A stretch of DNA of 64,000 nt from Phyto melanocephala (GCA_941918925.1 OW799235.1:105045947-105109946), one strand, 5' to 3'; counted from the first letter of the stretch, positions 35,391-48,511 are shown. Program-made: numbers and translations. Notes: generated by a model from the sequence alone, not told the origin.

Positions 35391-37019
35391 TTCGCCTTTT
35401 TATTGTACTTTGCAATTGGCACCATAGTAATGATTATAACATATTGTTAATGTCTATTAGAAAAAACATGTTTTTGCTGCATTGTGTTATTTGCCTTGCT
35501 GTCTGTTGTCGGAAACGGAAAATTTGTAAATTTTGAATTTAGCGGAACATGTACGGTGTGCATGTCTTAGTTATGACTACTACTGTTTACTGTATTTTTC
35601 TTATGAATATATATACTGTAATACCAGATCGAGGATTTTCCAAACAAAGTAAATTCTAGAACAGGCTATTCTAGACACCACTTTAAAGTATGCTACACAA
35701 ATTATTTATATTTTCAAATTATATTAAAATTAAATTAAATATATATTAGACTAAAGTAAATTAAACAAATGTCAAAAACTAATGCAAATTTAACTAATTC
35801 AATTAAAATCTTATTTATAAAAAAGCATTCACCGAATTTCAATGCAGTTTTATGCTTATTCCAATATTAAAAGAACGTTTGTTAATCAAACAAGCATAAT
35901 TAAATCTCTATTTCTCTTAGCAAATTAATTTCAAAATTTAAATGTACTCTGTCAATGTATTGGTATTTAAATTTTATGTACTTGTACGTATTTTAGGATA
36001 GAAAAATTCCTGCGACATTAAATAAATAAAATAAAATTAATTCAGTTCACAGAGATGTTAATATTTTTGCATTGAAATACTTTAGTTATTTATATGGCAA
36101 CCCAAGCATTTTTCTTAGTATTTATACACTACCATTGGAAAAAGTTATACTAAGTTTGTTAAGGAGTTTGTCCACCTAAGCTTAAAATATGCATAAAATA
36201 AAATCGATTAATTTTCGATACAACAATAGTTATTAAAATTTATTTTAGGTATCTTGCCTGTTAGAACATATTTAAAAAAAAACGATTTGTCTTAATGTAT
36301 ACATAGGTAGAGTGCTATACGTTTCACTAATAGAAAACTTTAATTTGTACGTATAAAGATAGCAATATATCAATACGCTTTCCTGTTTGTAATCTCTAAA
36401 ATATTTGTATGTGTGTATGTATGTAGTTATGCATGTACTAGTATGTACTTATTGTACATACAAAGTAGAAGTTATTGTGAAATAGAAGTGAAATTAAACT
36501 TTGATGTTTTATAACTTAACAGTTTGTACTGTTTGTATGTGAGTGTATTTGCATTGCTTAGACATTGACTAAGAGGCGCACCTATAGCGGAATGCAAAAA
36601 TTTCTATGAATACATCCACATTCATATAAAATTTCTTTTAAGTTCTTATTAAAATATACAGTATAAAATTAAAATAAGAGCAAAAATTAAACACACCACC
36701 AAAAAGTGTAGACACATTTTAATAACTTTTGATAACCAACTATTTGAAATTCCGTTAAATTCAGTCATTAAAGATATTTAAGACCAAGGATACTAAGGCA
36801 AACTTTAAGTTATGCTTATTATATAATTTGTTTTGAAATTTCAAACTGTATTCTTTACTTGTTTAAAATAATTTGGACTAACAGCCGATCGATGTTAAAA
36901 TGTGTGTAAATTAAAGGTGTCTTTTAAATTTTTTAAAACCGATATATACATACTATAGGGTAGTCAAACGATAATGTACGCTGTTAACTTTAAGTCATAC
37001 CTAAATGTAAAATTTTTTA
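35391..37019. other. unassigned A+T-rich DNA
   Basis: Only TGTA/TATG simple-sequence patches near 36410-36460. No element recognised. Confidence 0.5.
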
Positions 37020-37600
37020 TCCAGCATAATTTGACATTGAACTACAGAGAGGTAAACAATTGAGCAGAGGGTTAGTATTGTTGCAGCCTTTTACAAAAAT
37101 GGGCATTAAAGTCAAAATAATTTTGTGAGCAAAATCATAAAAACAGTATCAACGAGTGATTGTTGAAAAGCTGATGCATTTACAAAGAGTGAGTGTTTGG
37201 TGCGGTTTATAAGCTGCCGGCGTCATCGGGCCATACTTTTTTGAGTATCGGGTAGCCCAAGCAGTTACTGTGAATGTTGTTCGCTATTGCGAGATGATAA
37301 CGGACTTCTTGTGAACAGAAATTAAGGATTTGGACCGGGACTACTTGTGATTCGAACAGGATGGTGCCACTTACTACACAGTCAACAAACTTGACTGTTT
37401 TGAGCAAGAAATTGAATGGCCATGTTGTCTCACTTCATTGCGATGTTGATTTGCTGCAACGATTATATGATTTGACACCATTGGACTTCTTTCTTTGAGG
37501 ATATTTAAAACAAAAAGTGTACGCTATTAAGATAAGAACCATACAAGAGCTAAAATATGAGACAAATGGGCACACTAACGACATTGAACCTTAATTATGT
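37020..37600 (+). pseudogene. Tc1/mariner transposase relic with central deletion
   Basis: A decayed N-terminal segment (about 37040-37120, LLQPFTKMGIKVK) is joined to EKLMHLQRVSVWCGL at 37168. Then come AGVIGPYFFEYRVAQAVTV, RYCEMITDFL, TEIKDLDRDYL and FEQDGATYYT, the second catalytic Asp block with C-H-T changed to Y-Y-T. Next is YDLTPLDFFL followed by GYLKQKVYAIKIRTIQELK, the third catalytic block. The first catalytic Asp region is missing. In-frame stops replace conserved Trp codons several times, and frame changes follow. The relic is close in wording to the one at 28915. Confidence 0.85.
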
Positions 37601-37645
37601 ATCAGTGTCATTATAAATATGTTCCATTGGATAGAAGGATGTTTC

Positions 37646-37765
37646 ACACTGGTCTGCTTCCCTTTCTCTTCTTTTCTATTCTATTCAGGTATCACAAAGG
37701 GACCAATATAATGGACCCAAGTGAGCTGCATAACAGCTGTCTGTTCTAAATACCTACCTATTTCT
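37646..37765 (+). mobile_element. SINE 3' fragment
   Basis: The stretch from CTTCTTTTCTATTCTATTCA to CAAGTGAGCTGCATAACAGC is almost identical to 60040-60125, including GACCAATATAATGGACCCAA. The tRNA-like head is missing, so this is a 5'-truncated copy of the SINE at 59938. Confidence 0.8.
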
Positions 37766-37825
37766 GATTGATCTTTCTGTCAAAATAAAAAAATAATAAG
37801 ATAAAAAGATTAGATACCTTTCTGT

Positions 37826-37976
37826 CTGTTCAACGATGTCGAAAGAAGACCCAAGCGAAATTTCATTCGTACAAATACGTTGAAGACAAAAACAAATTTT
37901 TAGTTTTTGTTGTTGTTTTCAATATATTTGTACGAATGAAATTTCAATTGGGTTTTCTTTCGACATCTTTGAACAG
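37826..37976. repeat. 151-bp near-perfect palindrome (hairpin)
   Basis: The left arm CTGTTCAACGATGTCGAAAG begins at 37827. The right arm is its inverted partner, ending CTTTCGACATCTTTGAACAG at 37976. About 70 bp on each side pair with roughly eight mismatches; the shared core GAAATTTCATTCGTACAAAT is exact in both arms. The loop is about 7-10 bases around 37900. No open frame. The structure would fold into a long stem if transcribed. Confidence 0.9.
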
Positions 37977-38494
37977 GCAGTTTGTTTTATTTTTTATTAA
38001 TATCTTGCATTTTGGTAGAACTGTCTTTTATATGTGCTTCAGCCTAACGCAATGGCGTGCAACCGAAAGAACTATTACTCAGTAACTTTATTGTATATAT
38101 GATTTGGCCAAATTTCAGGGATAATTTGGAGCTTAGATTAGCCAATCATCTGGCTAAAATCGAGTAATCTTGTTGAATAATAATCAAAACATTTGCGAGA
38201 GATATCATCTCCCTATAGGGTTCAAAATTTCGCTGTGTTACAAGCAGCATATTTCTGCTGTTAAACAATATTGCTTTCTAGCTAAATCAGTACTACATTG
38301 CAGGCCCCAAAAATTAAAGATAAATTTTTATATCATAATTCGTGAAAACTTTTACTATATTGATCCTGGCGTAAATTCGTTTATACTACTTTTTCTGTAG
38401 TCCTCTTATATGCATTCTGATAAAAAAATTTTCTCTGCTTTCAAAATTCTGTTAGAAATAAGATGTTAACTTTTAGTATAATATAGTGCATATG
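37977..38494. other. unassigned spacer
   Basis: Weak similarity to DINE 5' words (ccctatagggttcaaaattt ... ctgtgttacaag) at 38210-38245. Nothing firm. Confidence 0.4.
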
Positions 38495-39420
38495 AGGAGC
38501 CGCAGAACAAAAGGTGCTTTTTCGCTCATTTCAAATTTTTGGGAAATTGAGATTTATTTTTTTCGCCACTTTAAAAAACTGCAAGAACCTGCAAATGCTA
38601 ACAAGTATTTTACTTATCTACAGATGCATCTAACTGTCATAAGTCACCCTATTAAGTATTAAGGATGTTTGATATAATTCCATTTTTATTTCGGAAAAAG
38701 CACCTTTTGTTAAAAAGAAAGCAAAAAAGCACCTTTTGTTAAAAAAAGTAAAAGAGCACGTTCTGTTAATAGAAGGAAAAAGTATATTTTGTAATGCGAA
38801 TACACATAAATGACGATAAAATTTTGACTGAATGTGGTTAAACCTGATCTAATATATTAAAAAATGTTAAATTAAGTATATAATTTTTGTCGTTTTATTA
38901 AATAAAATTGCAACTTAAACATTTCTTTCTTAGCCTTAAATTAAATACATATAAAATTTGTTAAAGTACTTTTGTTCCAACATCTTCTTCTAGGCAAGAA
39001 CATCCAACATTTTCGTCTATTGAATCCTCCATACCTTTATCCTGGTTATACAAAATGTCCTTGTACCAAAAAAATTACTGATTTTCACTCCAGTCTTTTC
39101 CAAACTGTTTTATTAAAAGACTTTCCACAAAGACTTTAACAACTGATTAATTTTACTTTAACTGTAGTGAAACTACACAAAGATTATGGAAAAGAACCTT
39201 TTGATAAAAAATAATCAAAAAAGCACCTTTTGATAAAAAATAATCAAAAAAGCACCTTTTGTTAAGCATAAATTTTTTAGAACCCATTTACTTTGTAAAA
39301 AAAAATAATAATAATGCAAACTTGATTGTTTCTACAAGATTTCAACCTAAATATTATAAAAATACCAAAAAACCAATTTTTCGCGAAATGCGAAAAAGCA
39401 CCTTTTGTTCTGCGGCTCCT
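38495..39420. mobile_element. MITE with 31-bp perfect inverted ends and internal end-motif repeats
   Basis: The ends begin AGGAGCCGCAGAACAAAAGG and continue identically for 31 bp in inverted orientation (38495-38525 and 39390-39420). CATATG lies immediately outside both ends, either as a 6-bp target duplication or, being a palindrome, as a TIR extension. The 926-bp interior has no coding capacity. It repeats the end word AAAAAGCACCTTTTGTTAA at least six more times (about 38698-38765 and 39190-39270), including two 29-bp tandem units at 39196. The superfamily is unknown. Confidence 0.92.
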
Positions 39421-41579
39421 CATATGTTAAACCATGTATCAAGGTATTTGTATAAAATTTTTTCCGAAATCTATAGATTCTGAGGTAATCAGGCTCACGA
39501 AGAGAGAAAAAAAAACATACAAAAATTCTAGATTATTAATTTTATACACTGCGATTACAATGTAAAAAAAAATATATATGTAAAGGAGACCATGACAACC
39601 CAGTAAAAATTGTTGCTTATCTGTAGTAGTATTGGACAAGATAGAAAAGTTAAATTCTTCCTTTAAAAACCTGCTTTCTAGATGCATGATTATTTGCGAT
39701 TACTTGTGATGTAACATCTTTCATAAACGACTTATTCATATAAATAATTGAATAATATAAACAATTTCAAAGTCTACGGAATAAAACCTTTTTGAAATAT
39801 AATGAACTTCTCAATTATTTTCTCTTAATTAATACAAAAATCATTTCTATAGTTTTCGCCAACTTTGCTCCTTTTCAGCAAGATTTTATTTTTTTCATTA
39901 GCTCTTTTGGAAACATATGGCTTCCACAAAACATCTTCATCTTACCCGATTTGTGGCAATTGTTTTGCGTCTTTCTATGTTAGATTGCACTATCCTAGTT
40001 CTTGAAGTATTGTGCGTCCCCATGTAGTCAACCACGGCTTCTTTAACCTTGGGAATTTCACACTAGTTCCATCCTTGTTATACTATCAGGAACCTTACCA
40101 ATGAGATATCCGTACTTAAACAAGTAAAATGTATGAAAAGGAGATGAATTGGCCACACTATCAAAAATATATAATAGTAATCGCATATTTAGTTCATTTA
40201 GAATTGTTTAAAATCTTACTTTGTTTACTGTATTTCGACAAAACTAGAAAATTTTCTGAACACTTTTTTGTATCACTTACGCCTTGTAAAAGTCATAAGT
40301 TTAAAATATTAATTTGTCTTCCTAAAAAGAAATAAAAGTGTAATCTTCACTTGTTCAAATTATAGCGAGTGTTATTTGTATTCTTTGACATCTGATAAAA
40401 AGTAAAGAACTGTATGCACATTTTAATAAAATACAGCCTTATAAATTCTATATAGTCATAAGAACTTTACAGTGTGTTGCATTAAAATAATAAAAAATAA
40501 ATAAGATTTTCTTATTTCTGTAAAATTTGTAAAATCACTTCTATTGAGAATGAAAGTAAGAGTAAATTATTATGTACCGCACAATTTCTTGAACACTGCT
40601 TTTTAAGGGATGCGTTCCCCTGGGACTAACCGTTTTGCTATTGTCATGGTAATAATATTGATCATTTTATAAGTTTTATAAAATTTTTATATACCAAGTT
40701 AATAAATAAAATATATATATTTTTGTTGATTAATATAATAATCTCAATATAAATAAAAATCAAATATCGTTCGTAATTAATACTTAGAATCATTTAAGAA
40801 AGGGTTTACAGTTTTTTTAATTTTTTTAATGTTTGTCATAGCCCAACTAAGATTTTTTGGGGAAAATTTAATCACATCCAATTTTTTTAAATTAATCCAA
40901 AATCCGACAACGACAGAACCGACTTGTCCTTTTTATAACAATCTATGCAGCTCAAGAATATTTTTTACGAACATTTTTCTTAAAATTTTAAATGTGAGGT
41001 AGAGATACCACCCTTAAAGAATTAATACTTTTTGACGGATTTTTATAGTATTTTAATACCTAAAATCTTTAAAATTCATATTCAGTGATAATAACAGCTT
41101 GTATAGTTGAGCTTAAAATGAGCTGGCATAGAACAACAAAATATATATTGTGAAATATACATATAAAAAACTAAAAATAAAACTCTGTGTGTTTTTCTTT
41201 TATCTCATTAACCTTATAGCAACAAAAATCGATACGATAGAATACCCCCATATAAAAAACTTTTTATATGATTCATGTTAGGAAAAACAATAATTAGAAG
41301 TAAGTCAAAACTTCAGGTTCAGAAATGTTTCTGTTAAAAACTGGTACTTTTTTATAATGAAAAATCCTTTCTAAGTTTAAAAAAATAAGAAATTCATATA
41401 TTTTCCAAAAGAATGAGGTTTCGACAACGGATTCTAACAGAAATGATAAAAAAAATGTGTACGTGTATCGACATTTTTTAATTTTACGTCTGAGTCTTAT
41501 GTTTTTTTTCTTCGTTTATTCCTCTTAGGAGCATAGGGCTTTCAAAAAGCATCTTGTTTTTTTCTTGCTTCTGCTTCTA
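39421..41579. other. unassigned A+T-rich DNA
   Basis: Small ORFs here lack domains. No repeats recognised. Confidence 0.5.
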
Positions 41580-41940
41580 TTTTTCTATTTGTTTTGGACT
41601 GAAGCCAGTCCCTAAATATTGGGGTTACCATCTGTCGTTGCCTAGAAACAACGCCACCATGCAGTTCCTTGCTATGTAGTGTAGGATTTTAATGAGTGTT
41701 TGTTGTTTGCCCTGCACATGAAGCTTCGTGAACGTGAATGTAATGCTGACCTATCTTTGATTCAGGAAGTAGACTGGAACGTCATCGAGATTCATTTTTT
41801 GTTTTTGATGGACTTGGGAAGCCTTTTCAGTAAAAAAAAACTGCCACCCAGAGGGAAATCTTGCGTCACCGGTAGGTTTTTAACCTAAGTTCCTTGGTTT
41901 AAAGTTTTGCTGTCTAACCACTTAACCATACCACCAAGGG
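41580..41940 (-). mobile_element. tRNA-derived SINE-like repeat
   Basis: On the minus strand the head reads CTTGGTGGTATGGTTAAGTG then GTTAGACAGC, resembling a tRNA D-arm and internal A box. About 40 bp later AGGTTAAAAACCT resembles a degenerate T-arm/B box. The ~290-bp body has no ORF and ends near 41580. It is less A+T-rich than its surroundings. A true tRNA is unlikely because no paired acceptor stem closes the structure. There is no second copy in the window, so the family assignment is tentative. Confidence 0.5.
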
Positions 41941-44476
41941 TTTTGTTTTAGGAGGAACAATTTTCAATTTAAACTCAATTCTTAAGAATTGCTATGACTG
42001 TTTCAAACAATTTAATTACACCTGCGATACAGAAAAAGTTATTAATTTAAGTTTAACGTATTTTTAAACGAGAACACTAATAATTCTCTCGTTGCAATAA
42101 CATAGAATTGGTTTGTTCATGGTAGGCTGATTATGGGATTATCACTTTGCTGCATGAACAGCCTTTAACGCTGGTAAACTACTTTATTTTTTCAATCAAT
42201 TACACCATGGATTTACTGGTTAAACCTTCAACCTAAATTTATATATAATTTATTGTAAATCATTTTTATTTTCGCTCAAGTTAATTTATTCTATTATTTA
42301 TTCATTTATATTATTTTTATTTTCCATTTACAAATATACAAATTGTTCTCTCTACCTGTTCTACAGTATATGACACATAACAAATATGAAGTTTATTTAT
42401 AACTTTGCAACGAAGTGTATACTGCTACATTTTTGTGTGTTTTCTAAGTACGTATAAGTATGTCAAAGTATATTTCCATATAAGTATTATTGTATATTAC
42501 AAAAATTACAATGAATAAATGCTAAAAAAAAACAACGTTGAAATATTAATAAAAAAAAAAAATATAATAAAAAGAAAATATACAAAATTTTTGTCTTCCT
42601 TTAAGCAACAAACTTGTCTATAAACTGAAAGGAACGCTGAAAATATTTGCTTTTTCATTTTCGAACATCAAAGTGAATTTCGATGCAACGAATATGAACT
42701 CCAAAGAATGTGAGTGTTGTTGTCAAACTAGTTTGACATGTTGTTGCCAAAAGACGTAAAACAAAAGATGGAGTTACCATCAAAACTTATGGTTTTTTGG
42801 TTTCATTTTTCTTTTAATTTTTGAAATAATTTTAAAGTATTTTGTAACGTGATTTTAAGAATTTTAGTGGTTTTAAATTAAATATTTATGTTGTGTCTTT
42901 TCTAGATGCAGAAAGGGAATCTGGTAGAATGTAATTCTAATTTATTAAACTTCAAACTTTTCTTCAACCTTTGTCAAACTAAGTCGATTCAGCAAAATCT
43001 CTTCATTTGACTGTGCTGCTTTATGCTAGAAACACAACTTTGTTGAATGAAGAATTTAGCCCAACACGAAGAAGTCGTTGTTGAAAATTCACTGTGTAAC
43101 TTCGTTGTATGAAGCCTTATAACGATGAAAATATTATAATTGTTATCTATTTATTCATATAAAAGAAAACCGTTACTGATTCATCATCGCGCAACCCTAA
43201 CGCAAAGAGCTTAAGACATGAAATTCCTCCTTTGTTGTGTAGCTCCACTAAGAAGAGATGTTTTAAAATTCTAACTTTAAAGAGGTAAAAAAGGATAAAA
43301 ACGGGTACAATCTGTAGCCTTATGCCTGCTAAACTAAAAAATGATACAGATTAACTTAAAAAGGTATTGTAATCTACTCAAAAAATAAGCTGGAAGGTAA
43401 TTGAATTTTTTTTTTTTAATTTTTAACGCCTAAATTATTTTATATTTAAATGAGGGAGACTGTTCCTCTTTTTGGAACTTATTTTCTTCTTTTCTAATAT
43501 ATTATATTATTATTTAAGAGGACATTAAATAATTGATTATATAAATGATTATGATTTATATTGTTTAATTGTCTTGCAGAATTCCATTTCGTAATGGTAA
43601 AATTATAAAGTCTTGAACTAATCTTAAATATAATCTTTTTCTATTAACTTCTGGGCACATAACCTATTATTAGAAAAGTTTTATTTGTAAAAAAACTGAC
43701 TATAAAATATTACAAAAAGATTCCAAAACAAAAACCTATTTGATTATTTTAATTATGGCAGACATACATCGAAAGAAATTTTTCACAAAAATTTTTTTAT
43801 TTAAAAAAACTCTGTTGATCTTAATTCTACACTTGAGGTTATTTTTTTTATATAAAAATCATTTTATTATTTCGGAAAAAAATATTTAAAAAAAAATTTA
43901 TTAGAAAGTTGGGAAAAATTCTAATTTGTTTAACAGAAAAACAAAAATATTTAATAAAAATGTTAAAAAAGTTCATATATATTTTTAACAGTTTTTTTGT
44001 TATTTTTTTTAAAGCCCGAAACAAGGTTTAAATGTATTGGTAAAAAAATTATTTCCATAATTTTAAAGTAGTTTCTATTTTTAAAACAAATTTATAACGA
44101 ATTAGTATTTTATTTTAACTCTATGAACGTTTTCTCAAAAATAAGAAACTATTCAAACTGTATGAATGTTATGCAAATATATATAAAATAAAAAAACACA
44201 ATAAAAAAGCTACTTTAAGAATATTACGGCAACACGCTTGCACGTAAAAACGGAGATAAAGTCAAATTTTAGTACGTTTATCTGCAACACAAAGGAAAAC
44301 GAATCTGATGATTCGAAACGTATGCGTTTACATAAGAGTAACGAGTCTTTAATTATTTGTTCACCGTTTGCTGACGTAATCAATAGAAATATATCTATTG
44401 CAGAGTTCAACGCGTACGGTGATTTTCACCCGACGTCCATATTGTGCACATTTTCATACACATAAATGTGTTTTAT
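41941..44476. other. unassigned DNA with a diverged MITE arm
   Basis: Positions 43030-43120 (ATTTAGCCCAACACGAAGAA, then TTCACTGTGTAACTTCGT) resemble the inner arms of the MITEs at 54009 and 63291, so a diverged copy is likely. A-runs are frequent at 42530-42570 and 43780-44020. Confidence 0.45.
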
Positions 44477-45805
44477 TATACCCGCCAAAAAAAAAATGGT
44501 GGAGGTATATTCATTTTGTCATTCCGTTTGTAACACATCGAAATATCCATTTTAGACCCCATAAAGTATATATATTCTGAATCAGGATTTGATTTGATGA
44601 CGATCTAGCTATGTCCGTCCGTCTGTCCGTCTGTTGAAAGCACGATAGAGGTCGCACCGAAAAAGCTAGGGGGCTCAAATTTTGCCAGAATCTTTCTTAT
44701 AGACAAGGTTTGTTTGGAATCAGAAATTGGCTAAATCGGAATATAAGGAAGAAAGTTTTAGCTCGTAATGCAAGATTAGGTCGAAAGAACCGTGTCCTTC
44801 CAACATCGAATAAAATGGAGTTGTGTCCACCAGCATCAACGTAGAGACATTAAACTACAGATATAAACTACCTGAGCAAAAACAATATTTCTACCCAAAA
44901 TTTGTTTAAATGCATGCGTTAGGAAGGGAGTTAGAGATCAAAATGCACGAAAATTTATACCGCTCAGTGTATTTTTCAGTATGTTCAAAATTTTAAACCT
45001 AATAAGAGTGACAAAATTTGATCTACGATTTTGAAATTTTGCAGGAATTGCTTTTTGGTCAAAGGCTTTGTTCTGACGGAAAATAAATATGACACGCCCA
45101 CTTTTACGCCCACCTTCAATACAACGTTTTCTCTCAAATTCTTATAATTTCTCTATAAATCGAGATTTTGGAATAATAAAGGACTATATTGAAATATCTA
45201 AGTTATATTTATTAGCAGAAATTTTACTGACACGCTTACTTTAACGCCCACTTTCACTGAAACACTAAATTTACGAAAACATTTTAGCAGCATATCAAGG
45301 TTATAAAGGGTGGTTAAATTTTAAGGGCCGATGTTGATTTTGAATAAAACACAAATTATTTAGGAAATTATTATCATTGCTTTTTGTAATGATAATATTT
45401 GTATGGTTCAATTATGTATGGAACAAAATATCGGCCAAATGGCCCCCACGGCCTCAACGGCACACCTCGATCCGATAGTCCAAATTTTCAATAACATTGT
45501 TGATGCTCAATTGTTGGGCACGATGATAAGTCGAAGTTGACTGTTTTTTGCCACACCATCGTGAAAAACAGGAATGCGTCTCATTTTACGAATTAAGAAG
45601 GCATTCATAGATGTTCAAACATTTTATACAGACCTGTTTTAAATTTAAAATGTAACCACCCTCTACAAAGAAAGTGATGTATATTTTATTATAAAGAGAT
45701 TATTCCAAGCGATTAACAAAATAATAAATATTGTGCTTTAAATGTACACAAAATTGGTGGTGGGTATAAAAGATTCGGCACAGCCGAATATAGTGCTCTT
45801 ACTTG
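44477..45805 (+). mobile_element. DINE-1-like composite element, copy 3 (single unit)
   Basis: It begins TATACCCGCCAAAAAAAAAA at 44478 and contains 'ccccataaagtatatatatt', 'gatctagctatgtcc' and a tract of repeated GTCCGTCTGT words. It has one satellite-type unit (45090-45260: ACACGCCCACTTTTACGCCC) and then the embedded mariner. It ends with the hairpin ATTCGGC-ACA-GCCGAAT and ATAGTGCTCTTACTTG at 45805. It is in the opposite orientation to copies 1 and 2. With only one unit it shows what the unexpanded element looks like. Confidence 0.82.
45304..45663 (-). mobile_element. Tc1/mariner remnant embedded in DINE copy 3
   Basis: The ends AGGGTGGTTAAATTTTAAGG (left) and the inverted TGTAACCACCCT (right) enclose only ~360 bp. 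The N-terminal transposase part is deleted here, while the C-terminal wording (ggccaaatggcc..., transposase end on the minus strand) remains. The junctions with DINE sequence match those of the copies at 3213 and 13694. Confidence 0.78.
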
Positions 45806-47335
45806 CTTTTTGGTAGAAATATTCGCGACCAAAAATTCTTTGTTTGTATTCAGTGTATTCAAAATTTAATTTAACCCAATTGTTCATTTAAGTTTTTCCC
45901 CGTTGTCTTTAAGAAAGTCATCAAACATGTAATTTTCTATTTTCTTTGAGGATATAATCAATTTTTTACACATACTTTATTGTTTGTTTTTAAAAACTGA
46001 TTTTTATAAGCCCTGACAAAACAGTAGCGTAAGCGGTAAAACACTGACAACAGCTAGCAAAAGCATGAAAATAAAAATTTGATAAAATAAACAACCGTGT
46101 CAAAAGTTTAACGACAGCATAAGGATACAAATTAACGCTTAAAGTGAAAAGTAAAAGAAGAATTTACATAAAATAAAAGTTACATCTATTTTTATGTTAC
46201 TTTTCCTGAAAATAAGTAGAAACAATTACACACTTGCACTTTATAACAGTTAAAATATGCGTACAGATACTAAGTTGTATACGATAATTTTGTAATTAAT
46301 AACGTCTTACAAGAAGTATGTTTGAGGAATATTAAAATTTTAATTGACAATTTTACAAAAGTTTATGATAATAAATAAGCTAAAAGTTTTATTTATATCT
46401 ATATTTTTTTTTTGTTTTAATTAAATGAGATTGAGTAAGGAAATGAAAATATCTTCTTAATTACATTTCGTGTAATTAAACATCATTAAGTACTTAATTT
46501 GTACTTTGAAAAATAAGATTTTTACAAATGCGTATAGAAGCTACATTTCTGAAAACTGCCTTTAAAAAACTATAGATTTAAAAAGGTAACGATAAAGGTT
46601 CGAGAAAAGTTTTAGGCTTCAGTTAGTGCCATAATATTTTGTGTAAATAACTTGGTTATTAGTGCTTGATGGAATAGAAAAAAATTTTAATTACGTACAC
46701 TGAACGTGATAACTCTCATATTAAAATTACTAGTAATATCATTTACAAATGTTAGTTCATATCCTTTAAAAAAAAAAACTGGGATTATTTTGATTACAAC
46801 ACTATGTAACAAGCAAAAATTCCCAAAATAATTACTTTTAATTTTTTGGATCCGTTACAGTCACCTAACTGTAAAGATCATCAATAACGCAAATTCTATT
46901 GTAAGCTTTTTTTATTTTTTGAAAAATTTGAGATTTCTAAAGAGTGTTCTCAATAGTACATCTTATGGACAAACGTTCTTGATTTTGTTAATAAATCCGC
47001 CAAAAGCTTTAAATTACGCCGTATTTAAGCCTCTGTAATATCATATTCTGAGTAAGATATAAGTTTTGGAGTTGTTGAGAAACAAGTTGAAAAATTGTTT
47101 TTATTAAATAATTTTTGAATTAAAAAAATGTATAGCAAGGAAAAAATAGTTCCCAGTATTAGTACGTACTCATAAAATTGGGTGTATAATAAATAAAATA
47201 AATCTTATTGTATTAAAGCCCATGGATAAATTATATTTTTCTTACCGATAGAGTGAACGTATTTTTTTTAAAGACAATTTTTAAAATCAAAAAAATCACA
47301 AAAAATATAATGAAACAAATAATTGCCAGCCTTAA
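45806..47335. other. unassigned A+T-rich DNA
   Basis: No coding or repeat signal recognised. Confidence 0.5.
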
Positions 47336-47769
47336 GCTATAAACACAATCAAAGGCTACCGACCATCAACTACCGACTACAAAAGTAGCTGGCTACAAAA
47401 ATAGCCAAGTCGCCAGCTACTTAATTCTTTTAACGACTACCGACCACTAACTACAAAAAATCAACATCTGTTGTGACATATGTATTATTATTTTTCAATG
47501 GTGCCACTATAATAGTTTTTCGCGTTTTTAATAGCGATATTTAATGTATTGCGTTTTTAAAACCACCAATTCATGCATTTATTGTATTGGCAGCACTAAT
47601 CTGTTTTCTGTAGCCAAGAAAAATAGAAATTAGCCTAAGTTGGCTACGTGCTAAAAAAAATAGCCGTATAGTCGTGTAGCGGCTAAAAGAATTATTCTCA
47701 TAAGCACGCATGTATTCTATTTTTGACATCTTGTAGCCGATGGTCGGTGGACTTCATTGTGTTTATAGC
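47336..47769. mobile_element. 434-bp MITE with GCTATAAACACAAT ends
   Basis: The ends GCTATAAACACAATCAAAGG and (reverse complement of right) GCTATAAACACAATGAAGTC pair for about 38 bp with a few mismatches; both continue with CTACCGACCATC/CCACCGACCATC. The interior is rich in TAGCC/GGCTA words and contains the 9-bp inverted pair GTAGCTGGC/GCCAGCTAC near 47386-47425. No ORF. A target duplication is not clear. Confidence 0.85.
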
Positions 47770-48511
47770 ATTAGTACTAAATCTTAAAGCTGCATATTAT
47801 ATATATAAAATAAATTTTATTTCATGAAATAACAGTTCCGAGTTCGATAAATTTCCAATAAAGTAAGAGTAAAGTGCGATTTTTTTATAATTTGTATATT
47901 GCCATACAAATATTCAAATTGAAATTAAAATGTTAATTATTTTAATATAAATTAAAATAATGAAATTAAAGCTTAATCAAGCTAATACCGTAACAATAGT
48001 AATTATCTGGAAAATTTAATCAAGGGTCCTCATACATACTTTATGTCTAGGACATGCTCTTTAGCAAGTAATAACTACAATGGAAACAGTTAATATAACT
48101 TTTTCTATCAAAAAGTTACCAATATTGTTTTCAAGCTCCACATAATATTTTCTTTGTCATTCTTTCAACCAGTATATGTGATCATGTTATTTAAAAATAT
48201 AAAATGTCAAAATATACTATTAAGCAAAAGAAAAATTTCAATATTATAAAAATTAAATAAATAATCAAATAAATATTCTATGTGTCATTTAAATGTATGT
48301 AGTTATGTAGCAAATATCTTTACCACTCTTGACGGTTATAACAAAAAAACACCAATACGTTAATGAATCCATCACATACCGAAACCGTATGCTGACTTAT
48401 AATAAAACACACACGTAAATTTTGTACATTGTACATTGTAATAATAGATAGGGTGTATTAAAAGTCACCATGAGGCCTTAAAAAAATTAATAATTTTTTC
48501 TTTTATATATA
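47770..48511. other. unassigned A+T-rich DNA
   Basis: Nothing recognised. Confidence 0.5.
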
